Assembly (NCBI GenBank): GCA_017354895.1
Contig: CP071494.1
Location: forward strand, 4,588,001-4,652,000
Reading direction: 5' to 3'
DNA from: Podospora comata
Taxonomy: Eukaryota > Ascomycota > Sordariomycetes > Sordariales > Podosporaceae
DNA: 64,000 bases
The notes under the pieces are model-generated. The model did no database searches. It saw nothing but the letters and a program-made list of their open reading frames with translations, and was not told where the DNA came from. Position numbers and translations under genes: made by a program. Positions 1-9,610 of the stretch are shown here, in pieces; position 1 is the stretch's first letter; each line of letters opens with the position of its first letter.

Positions 1-505
1 CCGCTTCCCCGCCCCCGGCCAGAACGACCCCCTCAAGTACGACGACCCCGTCACCCTCCCGGCCGGCGACCTCGCCGACAACCCGTACTGGAAGCGCGAC
101 GCCCGCCGCAACTACCCCCGTCTCTCTGTCGTCTCCCAGGCCGAGCAGGTTGCTCTCCTGACCGTCGGCTCCGCTGCCGCCCCCCGTGTCGAGCTCATTG
201 GCGAGGAGGGATCCAAGGCTCTGGTTGCCGCCCAGGAGCAGGGCAAGCAGGCTGGCCTGGCCAACTATATCGAGTCTGCCGGTGTCGAGGCTGCGAAGAG
301 GGTGCTGGAGGCCACTGGTGGCCTGCCACCTCTGCCGAGCGGGACGACGATGAGCAATGCCGAGGGGAAGTGGGATGTGCACAAGTACAAGCTGGAGGAA
401 GAGCAGAGCTATGGGGAGGAGTAGGTCTTTTCTCTTTTTATTTCTCTCTCCTATGAAAGAGATGTGCTAACGAATCACAGCTACCCCTGCAGAACCTTTG
501 CCTAA
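1..505 (+). CDS. NUZM: NADH:ubiquinone oxidoreductase 21.3 kDa subunit (NUZM), 3' part
   Basis: This is the C-terminal part of a fungal accessory subunit of mitochondrial complex I, in the inner membrane. The gene starts left of the window, and codons begin at base 2. About 140 residues are readable, including DDPVTLPAGD, NPYWKRDARRNYPRLSVV and GLPPLPSG, which I recognise from the Neurospora 21.3 kDa subunit. The frame appears to stop at 421, but a 60-nt intron at 421-480 (GTAGGT, branch GCTAACG, CACAG) removes that stop. Splicing gives the tail GEDYPCRTFA with the true stop at 503-505, and the YPCR.F ending agrees with my memory of the family. The family is fungus-specific and has no known catalytic role. 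The neighbour LTO1 is convergent on the other strand. Identity rests on recalled similarity and was not checked by a search. Confidence 0.8.
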
Positions 506-707
506 GGTTGGTCGTTTAAAGAAAGGAGAAAGAAAGAGGTCACCGAGAAGCTGTACATAAGACCTGTAAAATAGAGGCGGTATAGACAGACAGGGCATGC
601 TGGCTTTGAGACGCGTTTTTCATTTGTTGCTTTCATTCATGAGATTATGTGCGTGGATGAGTGTATACATGGGTGTCTATCTACAGCTTCCCTTTCCATC
701 ACCACAT

Positions 708-1247
708 TCAAACGGTGACCCCCTTATTTGCTGTCCCTGCCTCCTCCCCTCCGCTTGCTTTCTCCCCGACCATCCTCTCGATAATCTTCGCCTTCCCCTG
801 CCCCCTCTTTATCCTATCATCGAAATCATTCACCGCCTCGTCTGTGTTCTCCATGGACAAGCTTTCCGTCTCAACCAGGGCATACAGTGTGGTGATGTGC
901 TTCTCTAGCCTGGGGTTCTTGGGTAGTGGTGGGAGGTCTTTCTTTTCAGTCTCGGTCTCTGTTGGCGCAACTGGTTCTGATGACGCCGGTGGTGATGTTG
1001 ACGGTGGCGAAGAAGAACGGTTGGGCAGTCGATTGGCCCAGACTAACGCCCTTCCGTACAACCTTCCCGCCTCGAGAAATTTCTGGTAGCCCTTTTCCAG
1101 ACCCAGCTGTCTTCCCTCGGTGCGACCGGCGAGGACTCCATCGGCGGCGCCTTGGTTGTAACCTTCGGTGTAGAACTGGGTTTCGAGGTGGAGGAGGGAG
1201 TCGAAGGGGTCTTCTGCGGAGTTTATGGTTTGGTGATTTGACGCCAT
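708..1247 (-). CDS. LTO1: LTO1/ORAOV1-family protein (Yae1-type deca-GX3 domain)
   Basis: A single-exon gene of 179 residues. Residues about 20-60 hold the hallmark of the Yae1/Lto1 family, glycines spaced every four residues (GYNQGAADGVLAGRTEGRQL and onward), preceded by the typical DPFDSLLHLE helix. In yeast, Lto1 and Yae1 form an adaptor that brings the ABC protein Rli1/ABCE1 to the cytosolic Fe-S targeting complex, which supports ribosome recycling and large-subunit maturation. The C-terminal half (after about residue 75) is longer than in animals. It has a Ser/Pro/Thr-rich linker and a charged helical end that I cannot assign. The start ATG at 1245-1247 is the first in frame. A (GAGT)n repeat lies 70-134 bp upstream, in the promoter or 5' UTR. 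Confidence 0.8.
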   Translation of the reverse strand: MASNHQTINSAEDPFDSLLHLETQFYTEGYNQGAADGVLAGRTEGRQLGLEKGYQKFLEAGRLYGRALVWANRLPNRSSSPPSTSPPASSEPVAPTETETEKKDLPPLPKNPRLEKHITTLYALVETESLSMENTDEAVNDFDDRIKRGQGKAKIIERMVGEKASGGEEAGTANKGVTV

Positions 1248-1762
1248 GGTTTTTATGTGTGAGTGGGAGGGTATAGAATTATGGGATAACTGTGTAAGAT
1301 GCGGTCAAGAATGGCTGTGAGTGAGTGAGTGAGTGAGTGAGTGAGTGAGTGAGTGAGTGAATGAGTGAGTGAGTGAGTGAGCGGCTTGATAGGCAAGTAA
1401 CCATGGCGGGGTGAGCCGAGTTCAAAAGAGCCGGCCGGAGCGAGCGAACGAGCGCGGGGCAAATTTTGGCCCCGCAGTGAGACGTTTTGGTTGTGTAAGC
1501 CGAGCTTCCAGGTTGAGAGCTCATTCTGGACGGTGTCAGCTTCATTTTGTTTTTATGCTTTCTTCCTCCAAACCAGTTTCTCATATTGAAGTAAGAGTTT
1601 GGGCTGGAAGCATTTAGCATGAGCCACCTCGTTTTGCTGGGAACCTCAGCTTACCATAGACAATAAATTCAGCTCAACTCGATAGCATCCGGCCTTGTCT
1701 CTAATGATACCTATATCATCTCTCAAATATACAAACCATGAACTCTATGTATGAATGTCCCC
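1248..1762. other. Intergenic: LTO1 promoter and SDR 3' flank
   Basis: This holds the tetranucleotide repeat listed separately and otherwise unique sequence. Both neighbouring genes are on the minus strand, so it contains the LTO1 promoter and the 3' end of the dehydrogenase gene. I see no further gene. Confidence 0.6.
1317..1381. repeat. (GAGT)n microsatellite upstream of LTO1
   Basis: About 16 tandem copies of GTGA/GAGT with one imperfect unit near 1361. The array sits 70-134 bp upstream of the LTO1 start codon, where it could lie in the 5' leader. Its length may vary between strains. Confidence 0.95.
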
Positions 1763-2648
1763 CTAATGAAGCATAACCATCCCTCCATTAGCACAAACAA
1801 CCTGTCCCGTAATCCACCCCGCCTCCGTCCCACACAACATCCCAACCACACCCGCAATCTCCCCCGTCCTCGCCGCCCTCGTCCCGTCCGGCAGACTCTC
1901 ATCCTTAACATCCCCCTCCTGCGCCTTCATCAACGGAGTGTGCTTGATCCAACCCTCAATCCCCTCCAGGAAAACCTCTGCATTACTCGCGTACATCGGC
2001 CCCTCCACCGGACCAGGGTTCACCGCGTTCACCGTGGCATTCTGCGCCAACTCCCGCGACCACGTCCGTGTCATTGCTTCCAACGCAGCCTTGGTCCCGC
2101 CGTAGACAGACTGGGTGACGAACCCGGTAGAGGAGGAGACGGAAGAGATGTTGACTATCCTGCCTGATCTATCCTTGGGGAGGTAAGGCTGGGCGGCTTG
2201 GACGAGAAGGAGAGGACCCAAAACGTTGACGCGGTAAGTGGATTCGAATTGGGGGATTGTGACATCGGGGAGGAGGGCGTTTTGGGCTATGCCGGCGTTG
2301 TTGATGATGATGTCTATTTGGAAAATGTTGTCTGAAGAGGAGAAAGCAGATTTGACATCTTGAACAAGTTTGGCGGGACCTTCCGGGCTGCCAATGTCTG
2401 CTTGGATGGGAACGACTCTAATGTTATAGGAGGAGGTGAGCTGGGCGGCGAGGTCGTTGGCGATGGAGGTAGAGGAGGGGGAGGTGTAGTTGAGGGCTAT
2501 GTTGCAGCCTTTGGAGGCGAGGTTTTCGGCTATGGCTGCGCCAATGCCTGGTGATTGTTAGCATAGTGGTGAGAAGGGACGGTTAGGGACACATACCTCG
2601 CGATGAGCCGGTTATGATGGCGAGTTTGCCTTCGAGAGGGCGAGACAT
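1763..2648 (-). CDS. Short-chain dehydrogenase/reductase (SDR, classical type)
   Basis: A predicted NAD(P)-dependent oxidoreductase of 278 residues. Exon 1 (2597-2648) encodes MSRPLEGKLAIITGSSR. An intron at 2548-2596 (49 nt, GTATGT...CACCAG) splits the glycine codon of the cofactor motif, so splicing restores TGSSRGIG at residues 13-20. Further family marks are the NNAG motif, NISSVSSS with the catalytic serine, and the YGGTK (YxxxK) catalytic pair near residues 165-170, followed by NPGPV. The domain is complete and of usual length with no targeting signal, so it is probably cytosolic. The ending (GWITGQ then GG) resembles 3-oxoacyl-ACP-reductase/glucose-dehydrogenase-like SDRs. The substrate cannot be told from sequence. 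It is divergent from NAA10, with 471 bp between the starts. Confidence 0.88.
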
Positions 2649-3119
2649 GTTCCTGGTGATATCAATGCTATACAAAACTAACACAGATGAGAGAGAGCTC
2701 TTTGGACGTGGACAGGGAAGAAAATAAAATCAATTTGAGGAGATAGCTTCATATATACATAACAGAGCCGCGTAACCCCCCACGGAATGACAATGCCCTT
2801 GATGTATAAGTTGGACATGCCCCGCATCTGGCGATGTCGGTCGAGGTCCATCCGGGGAAGCTCTTTACCCTGGGAAGCTGCCCCGCTATTTGCGCGGCTA
2901 CAGCGCCCACCCCACATGGCTTTCAGCGGGAAGTCCTACCCATTGGCGGTGTTGAATTTCACCTTGGCCGTCTTGTCAGTAGAGCCCCACCAAACGGCCG
3001 TCCCGTCCAGCGTTCAATTCACGCCGCCCGCATCACGCCGAAGCTTGCCGACTACGAAGCTTTCGATTATTTAGCTATACCGTACATACAAGGCCCGAAC
3101 AAGTTCAGCTCAAGACACA
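2649..3119. promoter_or_regulatory. Shared divergent promoter region, SDR / NAA10
   Basis: A 471-bp gap between the start codons of two divergent genes, so it must contain both promoters. I saw no convincing TATA box. The first half (minus-strand leader of the SDR) is AT-richer than the half next to NAA10. Confidence 0.55.
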
Positions 3120-3881
3120 ATGGACATCCGCCTCCTCCGCCCCTCCGACATCCCCCTCATCCAGCACGCCAACCTCGAGAACCTCCCCGAGAACTACTTC
3201 CTCAAGTACTACCTCTACCACGCCCTCTCCTGGCCCCAGCTCTCCTTCGTGGCGGTCGACGTCTCCCGCCCCGCAAAGACCCCCTATGACTACCCCAAGA
3301 TCGTCGGCTATGTCCTCGCCAAAATGGAAGAAGAGCCCACGGACGGCGTCCAGCACGGCCACATCACCTCCCTCAGCGTGATGCGCACCCACCGGAGGCT
3401 GGGTATCGCGGAAAAACTCATGAGACAGAGCCGTATGTTCCCCCCTTTTACCCCCCCACCCAAATCACAATGTATTGATGTGTGAACAGAACAAGCAATG
3501 GTGGAAGCCTTTAACGCCCGTTACGTCTCCCTCCACGTCCGCGTCTCCAACCAAGCCGCCATCCACCTCTACCGCAACACGCTCAAGTTCGAGACGGAAA
3601 AGACGGAGCCAAAGTACTACGCCGACGGGGAGGACGCGTTCTGCATGAAGCTCGATCTGGACTTTATCAAGCAGCAGATTTTGGAGGCGGAGAAGGCCGA
3701 GGATGAGCAAGACAAGAAGAAGAACAATGGCTCGGAAGAGAAGACAAAAGAAGACCAGGACGAGGGCGAGCCGGTGGGGGATGTGGGTAGGGATCCGGAA
3801 CAGGACAAGAAGATCAAGGTCAAGGTTGGGAGGGGGTTGGGGGTGGGAGAGTTGGTGGAGAGGGACGAGAGTAAACATTAG
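3120..3881 (+). CDS. NAA10: N-terminal acetyltransferase catalytic subunit Naa10/Ard1 (NatA)
   Basis: The catalytic subunit of NatA, which acetylates Ser/Ala/Thr/Gly N-termini of nascent chains at the ribosome together with Naa15. Exon 1 is 3120-3432, the intron 3433-3489 (57 nt, GTATGT...AACAG) and exon 2 3490-3881, giving 234 residues. The N-terminus [15 protein letters not shown], the segment LPENYF.KYYLYH.LSWP and the GNAT core ([20 protein letters not shown], with the acetyl-CoA loop RRLGIA near residue 93) are diagnostic of Naa10. Exon 2 continues with [21 protein letters not shown] and the tyrosine pair KYYADGEDA. The last 70 residues are an acidic and lysine-rich tail, common in fungal Ard1 and probably disordered. 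The first ATG of the open frame is used. Confidence 0.93.
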
Positions 3882-4257
3882 TTTTGCAGGTGTTTGTGGT
3901 GTTTTCAAAAGGGATGTCTCGATATGTGGGTTCTGTTTTGTCCTTGGTTGAGCGTTTAGAAACGTGGGCAAGGGTGGGCGGGAATACAAAAAGTCTACCG
4001 GTCAGGTGTGTTTTGATGTGATATGGGTGATGTTGGTTTGTGATTAGGCATGAGTGGAAAAGGGGCTCGAACAGGTACACAATGTTTGTCGATATCAAGG
4101 CTCACACAAAGCGGACGGTATAAACAGGAGGTTATGGAGCTTACTAATGTCTCATTATTTAACGCTACCTACCGCAAATTCCAACACAAAACGGCCCCTA
4201 AGATCTGATAAAACCATGTTTTCATGACTGTCATGAACTCACACAAACCCTCACCTC
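3882..4257. other. Intergenic between convergent genes
   Basis: A 376-bp space between the stop of NAA10 (+) and the stop of the next gene (-). It should hold two 3' UTRs. No gene or repeat is seen. Confidence 0.6.
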
Positions 4258-6804
4258 TCACCTTTCAGCCCTCATAAACAACCCATGTCTACTCTCTTCC
4301 TCCCTCGCCAGCTCCCTCGCAAACTCCTCATCCGCCTCCGTCCTCAATCTCTCCATTTCCACCGCCAACTCCTCAATCTCCTTTTCCAGCCCGATCGCCG
4401 CCTTTTCGTCCTCCGCCTTGGGGAATCCCGGACCAGAGATCTTTTCTTGAAGGCTCAATAGATCCGAGTACTTGGCGGTGATCTCATCCTCAATCTCATC
4501 GGCTCGTTTGTATTTTGCTGCTGAGGGCTCTGGGGGTGTGGCGTTGTCACTTTCTTGGGGCCAGGCTCCGGGCGGTAGGGGGCCGGGACGGCCAAGGGGA
4601 AATCCAGTGGGTGTTGGGGGGCTATTGGCGGCGGCATCGAAGGAGAGACCGCGGTAGGAGGGGGGTGCTTCGGATTGGGAGACGAGGGGAAGAGCTGGTG
4701 CGCCAAAGGGGTGTGTTTGAGGCATTGGGGGCATTGGGGGCACTGGGGACATCGGGGGCATGTAAGGCGGAAAGCCCTGAGGAAAAAGATGAGACGGTCC
4801 ATGGGGAGGCGGAGGGCCAGGCGGTGGTGGACCATGATGGGGAGCAGGAAGAGGACCAGATCTATGACCGTGACGGTGAAAGTCCTTCTCTGCCCGGCGC
4901 ATCTCCTTTTTGGTTTGACGCTTCTCCCGCTTCTCTTGCCTTCGGCGTTGACGCTTCTCCTTGCGGAGCTGGCGGCGCTGACGCTTTTGCTCCTTCTTCA
5001 GCTGCTTCCATTCTCGCATCAACTCCTTAACCTCACGGCGCAGGGCCTTGCGGTCCTGTGTCATGTTGACTGGCTCGTTGATCTCTGTGGCAGGGGCACG
5101 GCGAGCCTCACGGATCTGTTGCTTTGCTTGACGCACTCTTTCCCGTGTGATCTGTTGTTCGGGGTGATGGAGGGACTCCGAGAGGTACGTCTTCATGACG
5201 GGCAGCTGGGTGTCTTTCAGGTCGTCATAGTCGGGTAGAGAGCCGATGGTGGACTCGGAACTGCTGGACGACCTTGATGTGCTCGATACAGAGCTTGACC
5301 GGGAGCGACGGCGCTGTTTGGAAGGAGACTGGTGTGTCCTTCCACGGTCTTGGCCCTGAGCAGGTTGGTTGGCCGGTTGAACGTTGCCAACACCCTCCTC
5401 GCCTTCCCGTCCACGTTGTGCCGGCTGTTCTGGTTCTGTCGGGCCTTGTCCCCAACGGCTGTTCCACCATCCTCCTCGTCCTCCCCGACCAAAGTAGTGA
5501 TGTTGTCCACGTTCGGGCCTCTGTCCGCCGCAAGCACCTCTCCCACCAGGACCACCCCAAGTCCATCGAGGCGGGCATGACATCCCCGGCATGATTGGTG
5601 GAGGTTGAAACCCACGGGCATCACCCGGAGGACGACACCAACCCCCAGACCCTCCTCCACGACCGTGGGGCCCCCCTCTGCCACCAAACATATTCCCAGG
5701 ATTCCACCCATTGATGCTAATCCCATTAGTATCAGCCACTATGCCCCCGATCTTGAGATGGCCAGTCCGACCATCTACCACAAAATTATTCCCGATGCTA
5801 ATCCTCTCCCCATCAACTTTGATTCCGCCAAAGTTGAACCCATTACCGTTATTGTTGTTGTTACTGTTGCTGGGCCCAGCAGCACCACTCCCACCACCAA
5901 AAGGACTAAACCGTCCCATCCACCCCCCTTGCCCCCGCGCCTGCCGCTGTCCCTGCCTGGCTGGTGTCTGCTCCTGCCCCGAAGGAGTATCAAACCTCTC
6001 CTCCCATCCCCCAGGCATCCTCTCCTCCCTCTCTCCCTCGCCCTCATAACTAACAACAACCCTCACCCCCCTCCTCTCCCAAAACCCCTCATTCCACTCC
6101 CTCACCATCCTCTCCACCCTCTCCCTCCTCGCCCCGACCCCCTCCCCATCACCATCCCTATTACCAACCCCCCTTATCCTCTCCAGCAAGAAAACCTCGG
6201 CCTGACTCCTAGTATCACTCTCCCCCTTCTCACTACCAGTCTCAACCCCCTCCGCCCTCAGTTTCCTATCCACCACCCGTTCATTCGTCCTATCCGCAAA
6301 CCCAGGCAGCAGATAATTCAGAAACGTCATCCAGTCCTCCCGCGTGATATCCCCATTCTCACCAGCACCACCATCGACAGTCAACCTGTCAATCCCAGCG
6401 ATGGCCTCTACATCCGTCAGAGCTGGGTCAGCAGCGAGGGTGATCTCAACTGTTGTCGGGCCACCGACGAAAATACCCGAATGCGGCCGGCTGTCGAAGT
6501 ATGCCTGCGCCTCTGGGATCCGCCGAGGACGAGAGGTAGCAACCGGCGATGAGGGGGCAGCGACAAGATCAGCAGCAGTGTTGGATTGTGCCGACTGGGG
6601 AGTTAGAGGAGGGGTGTAAATAATCTCGCCGTCGTAGGTGGTGGAGGTGTCGTCCGAGTTGGATGAGTTCCTTCGCAGGGTTGATGTGGTGGTGGGCGGT
6701 GTCGGGTTGGTCGGAGATGGGCCAGAGGACGTGTTGGAGTAGATGTCTGTTTCTGAGTAGGGAGGGGGAGGGATGTCTTCGAGGGGAGCACGCCGGGATG
6801 TCAT
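4258..6804 (-). CDS. Large mostly disordered protein of unknown function (PPxY, RS, charged coiled coil)
   Basis: One uninterrupted exon of 848 residues; I do not recognise the gene. The N-terminus has a PPxY motif (PPPPYSE, residues about 12-18), a potential ligand for WW domains such as those of Rsp5-type ubiquitin ligases. Residues about 95-250 are more ordered (HSGIFVGGP..VEITL, then an acidic/Arg helix). A short beta-rich repeat (DGERISIGNNFVVDGRTGHL, continuing with LKIGGIVADTNGISING) follows near residues 325-370. Next come Gly/Arg-rich (GGRGG), RS-rich (RRRSRSSS), very basic coiled-coil (about 555-625) and Pro/His-rich segments. A C-terminal coiled coil begins near ADEIEDEITAKYSDL. 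The composition resembles a scaffold or RNA-associated protein, but that is only inference. The first ATG in frame is at 6802-6804. Confidence 0.75.
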   Translation of the reverse strand: MTSRRAPLEDIPPPPYSETDIYSNTSSGPSPTNPTPPTTTSTLRRNSSNSDDTSTTYDGEIIYTPPLTPQSAQSNTAADLVAAPSSPVATSRPRRIPEAQAYFDSRPHSGIFVGGPTTVEITLAADPALTDVEAIAGIDRLTVDGGAGENGDITREDWMTFLNYLLPGFADRTNERVVDRKLRAEGVETGSEKGESDTRSQAEVFLLERIRGVGNRDGDGEGVGARRERVERMVREWNEGFWERRGVRVVVSYEGEGEREERMPGGWEERFDTPSGQEQTPARQGQRQARGQGGWMGRFSPFGGGSGAAGPSNSNNNNNGNGFNFGGIKVDGERISIGNNFVVDGRTGHLKIGGIVADTNGISINGWNPGNMFGGRGGPHGRGGGSGGWCRPPGDARGFQPPPIMPGMSCPPRWTWGGPGGRGACGGQRPERGQHHYFGRGGRGGWWNSRWGQGPTEPEQPAQRGREGEEGVGNVQPANQPAQGQDRGRTHQSPSKQRRRSRSSSVSSTSRSSSSSESTIGSLPDYDDLKDTQLPVMKTYLSESLHHPEQQITRERVRQAKQQIREARRAPATEINEPVNMTQDRKALRREVKELMREWKQLKKEQKRQRRQLRKEKRQRRRQEKREKRQTKKEMRRAEKDFHRHGHRSGPLPAPHHGPPPPGPPPPHGPSHLFPQGFPPYMPPMSPVPPMPPMPQTHPFGAPALPLVSQSEAPPSYRGLSFDAAANSPPTPTGFPLGRPGPLPPGAWPQESDNATPPEPSAAKYKRADEIEDEITAKYSDLLSLQEKISGPGFPKAEDEKAAIGLEKEIEELAVEMERLRTEADEEFARELAREEESRHGLFMRAER

Positions 6805-7468
6805 GTTGCTGATGATTGGAAGGTGAGGTAAGATCAACAAAAAAAAGACAACCTAAGGTAGTGGAATCAGAGGTTCAACGTCCAAAAGAGCCCCAAGGTG
6901 GGGTGGACACTGAGATAACTACGGATAGACGCACTGGATTCGGGCAAAGAGAAAAACAGTCAAGGCACAGCAAAAAGGCGGGGCGATTAAGCATTTATTG
7001 GTATTCTTGCGGTGAATGGACAGCTCGCCAAAAGGATGATGAGAGTCAGATTCATCAAACCAGCCATCATGGGTTGAGGTAAAGGATGTGTAAGCCAGCT
7101 CGCTGAACAAACCTTAAAGTCCCCCCGAGTCTCCGCGCGCTTCGCTGCCATTTGCCAGGGGGCCGTTGCCCACAAGGGCACCGCAAGAGGCTTGGCTGAC
7201 ATAGCCCCATAGTTCGGTCCCTATTCGCTCCCCGCAGTCCTTTGTTCTGTGGTCCCACGCTCACCACACCACCACTCGGCCTCGAAGCTTACGCGGCCCT
7301 ACCAGGCGCCAACAGTCCACCTAGTCTAGGCCTGTCAAAGCTCCATTGGGTATAATAAAACGACATGTGAATGGCTCGATTAAGAGCCGCAGCCAGAGGC
7401 CACGAAAAGCTGTCGCGTTCTCTGCCCCTCTCAAGATCAAGAATGTGACGCACAGCACACAGTTTTCT
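6805..7468. other. Intergenic, 664 bp
   Basis: This lies between the start of the large disordered protein gene and the stop of eIF2B-beta, both minus strand. It should contain the promoter of the former and the 3' UTR of the latter. No further gene, RNA or repeat is visible. Confidence 0.55.
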
Positions 7469-8873
7469 TTAAACCTCACCGTCGTGGAGGGAATATCCTA
7501 TATCTTCCACCTTGTAATGGTCGGCCAAAATACTAGCCAAATGATGGCGTGTCTGTGGTCCCCTATTGGAAAGTTAACGAATCGGCCAAATCTCAACCGA
7601 CCATGCATTACAGCAGGGCAACTTACAAGTTGGTGATGTACACTTCCACGAGTGATGGTGGGATGTAATCGGTCACGGTATTTTCGATATCCAGAGCCTC
7701 GACCTCGGGACCGTCTGCATAGCTCACAAAGCTGGATGGGTTGCCGAGTTCACTAATGACAGCCTCGTCCGATGGATCCTCAGGGCAGAACTTGTAGATG
7801 GCACCAAGAACAATGACAGGCTTCAAAAACTCTCTGGCAGCTTGAGCAGCAATGCAGGCACCGCTGTCTACAAGCAAACCACCGTTTTGGTAAATCACCT
7901 TGGCACCAAAAATGACCTTGTTCACCCTGGGAATATAAGCCATCAACCCATTGCTGGCCAAGTTGATGGTGGTAACTCCGTGCGAGTTAAGCTTCTTCCT
8001 CAATGCCGCATAGGGCTTCTCACCACTTCCTGGCTCGATAGGGTCGATACTGGCAATGAAGACAGTAAACCGCCGCCTCGTGGCAGCCTTGATGAGAAAC
8101 CTCTCAACCGTCTTGGTGGGCTGATAGGCAAGCACATACTCGCCAGGGTGAATCTGGATATCCGCAAAACTCGCAATCTGGTCATCGGCCTGCTGGATCT
8201 CGTCCATGATTTCCTCAATCCCATTGATAACCTCGGTTCGCAGGGCATGTACACTGGCAGGCTGGGCCTGAGAAAGTGGTGTTGAAGCTCCAGTCATGGG
8301 TGTGTCGGCAGCAGTGGCGGCTGAGAGAATGTTGAACATGGACTTGGACACCTGAAGGCCGCCTGGGGCAGCAGTGTTGGAGCGCATAAGGACTGGGGTC
8401 GGGGCAGGCCGTTGTGGTGGAGGGTTGGTAGGGGCAAGGCTCTGGATATCAGATGCCGAATCGCTGCCCAAGTCGTCGGCATTATTTCTGTCCTCGGTTG
8501 CCTCGTCGCGGATGAGGCCCAGCACTCGGCGCACAATATTTCCAATTACTGGCTCGTGAGGGGCAGCTCGTGCAAGTCTGGACCCAACACTCTGGACTCT
8601 GCCCAAGAGCTGGTCAACATCGTGCCATTTCGATCGCGCAACAACCTGGAGGAGAATGTGGGCTGTCGCAACGGCGCAGTCATCGCCCTTTACCTGGCGG
8701 CGCTTGAGGAGACTAGCAAGAGAGGAACAAAAGTCAGAAGAGCTCAAAACACCGCAGCACAAGGCAGTCACCTACAATATTAAAGCTTCGATTGAAGCCT
8801 CATAGGGCTGACTCTTGAGGGACTTGATCAGCTTGTCCAAGCTGGGGGCATAATTTGCCTGTGATGGTGGCAT
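7469..8873 (-). CDS. GCD7: Translation initiation factor eIF2B subunit beta
   Basis: A regulatory subunit of the guanine-nucleotide exchange factor that recycles eIF2-GDP; with the alpha and delta subunits it senses phosphorylated eIF2-alpha. Three exons encode 425 residues: 8776-8873, 7627-8712 and 7469-7562, with introns 8713-8775 (63 nt) and 7563-7626 (64 nt, branch TTAAC). The open frame stops just after the donor GTAAGT. Splicing adds NLGPQTRHHLASILADHYK and onward, matching the conserved C-terminal helix of the family. Exon 1 begins MPPSQANYAPSLDKLI. IF-2B domain marks are GNIVRRVLGLIRDE, the Rossmann-like segments TVFIAS and GLMAYIPRVNKVIFGA, and DYIPPSLVEVYITNL. An insert of about 60 residues rich in Pro/Ala/Thr separates the helical and Rossmann parts, also seen in other fungal beta subunits. 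Confidence 0.92.
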
Positions 8874-9610
8874 GGCTTTGTGTGTGTGTGTGAATATAGA
8901 CAGTATCAACCGTATAAGCCACTGAGGATCAAGGATATGTTTTTGAACAAGATGGGTGACCCCGCGGTTCGTGCTGGGAAATCGCGGAAGCTCAAAAACG
9001 GCAGGTATGGTGTTTCTCGTTGTCTGTCTCTTTGCGGTGTAGAATATGGGCTGATCAATTGTCTTGCTGAAGTCTCTTTGTCAAATCACTTGTCTTAACT
9101 GACTGGGAATTTGGCTTTTGCTTCCAGAAGAACGGAATGAGTCAATGTGTCACTGCAAGCTTTCAGCCTTGGGGAACGAACCGTGGAAAATTATGGTGGG
9201 GTACTTTCAGTGTCCCGCTTTGAACACCCCACCCCGCCCACCTTTCGCTCAATCCGGCTCATCTTCGGCCCTTTGAGCTCCCCTCAACACCGACCTTTTT
9301 CTCATGATGGTCCGAGCGCCTACACCGCTTGGCATCGGGGCACGGGCCTCGACACTGCCGCTAGCGCCAGAAATTCTTGGAGCTGGCGGAACGGGCATAC
9401 AATTGGCCTACAAAATTTCTGGCTCGCCTTTGCATCTGAAAATCTGCAAGTCTCGACTCGTCTGGCGCAAAGGTGACAGCATTATATTTGTTGATTCCCC
9501 CTCTTAATCGACTCAATTGCTTGTATTATCCCGACTATTCGGTAATCACAGCTCTTATTTCACCCCGCCCGTCTTCGATTTTCACGCGCCGAGCTCAGAA
9601 AGTCGCCAAA
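8874..9610. promoter_or_regulatory. Shared divergent promoter region, GCD7 / NHP2
   Basis: A 737-bp gap between the start codons of an initiation-factor gene and a ribosome-biogenesis gene. A short (GT)n tract starts at 8880, directly upstream of the GCD7 ATG. A pyrimidine-rich stretch precedes the NHP2 ATG. No convincing open frame is present. Confidence 0.55.

Noticed and set aside
5605-6552. 315-codon Pro-rich open frame on the plus strand
   Set aside because: Antisense shadow of the large disordered protein, caused by its Gly/Arg-rich codons.
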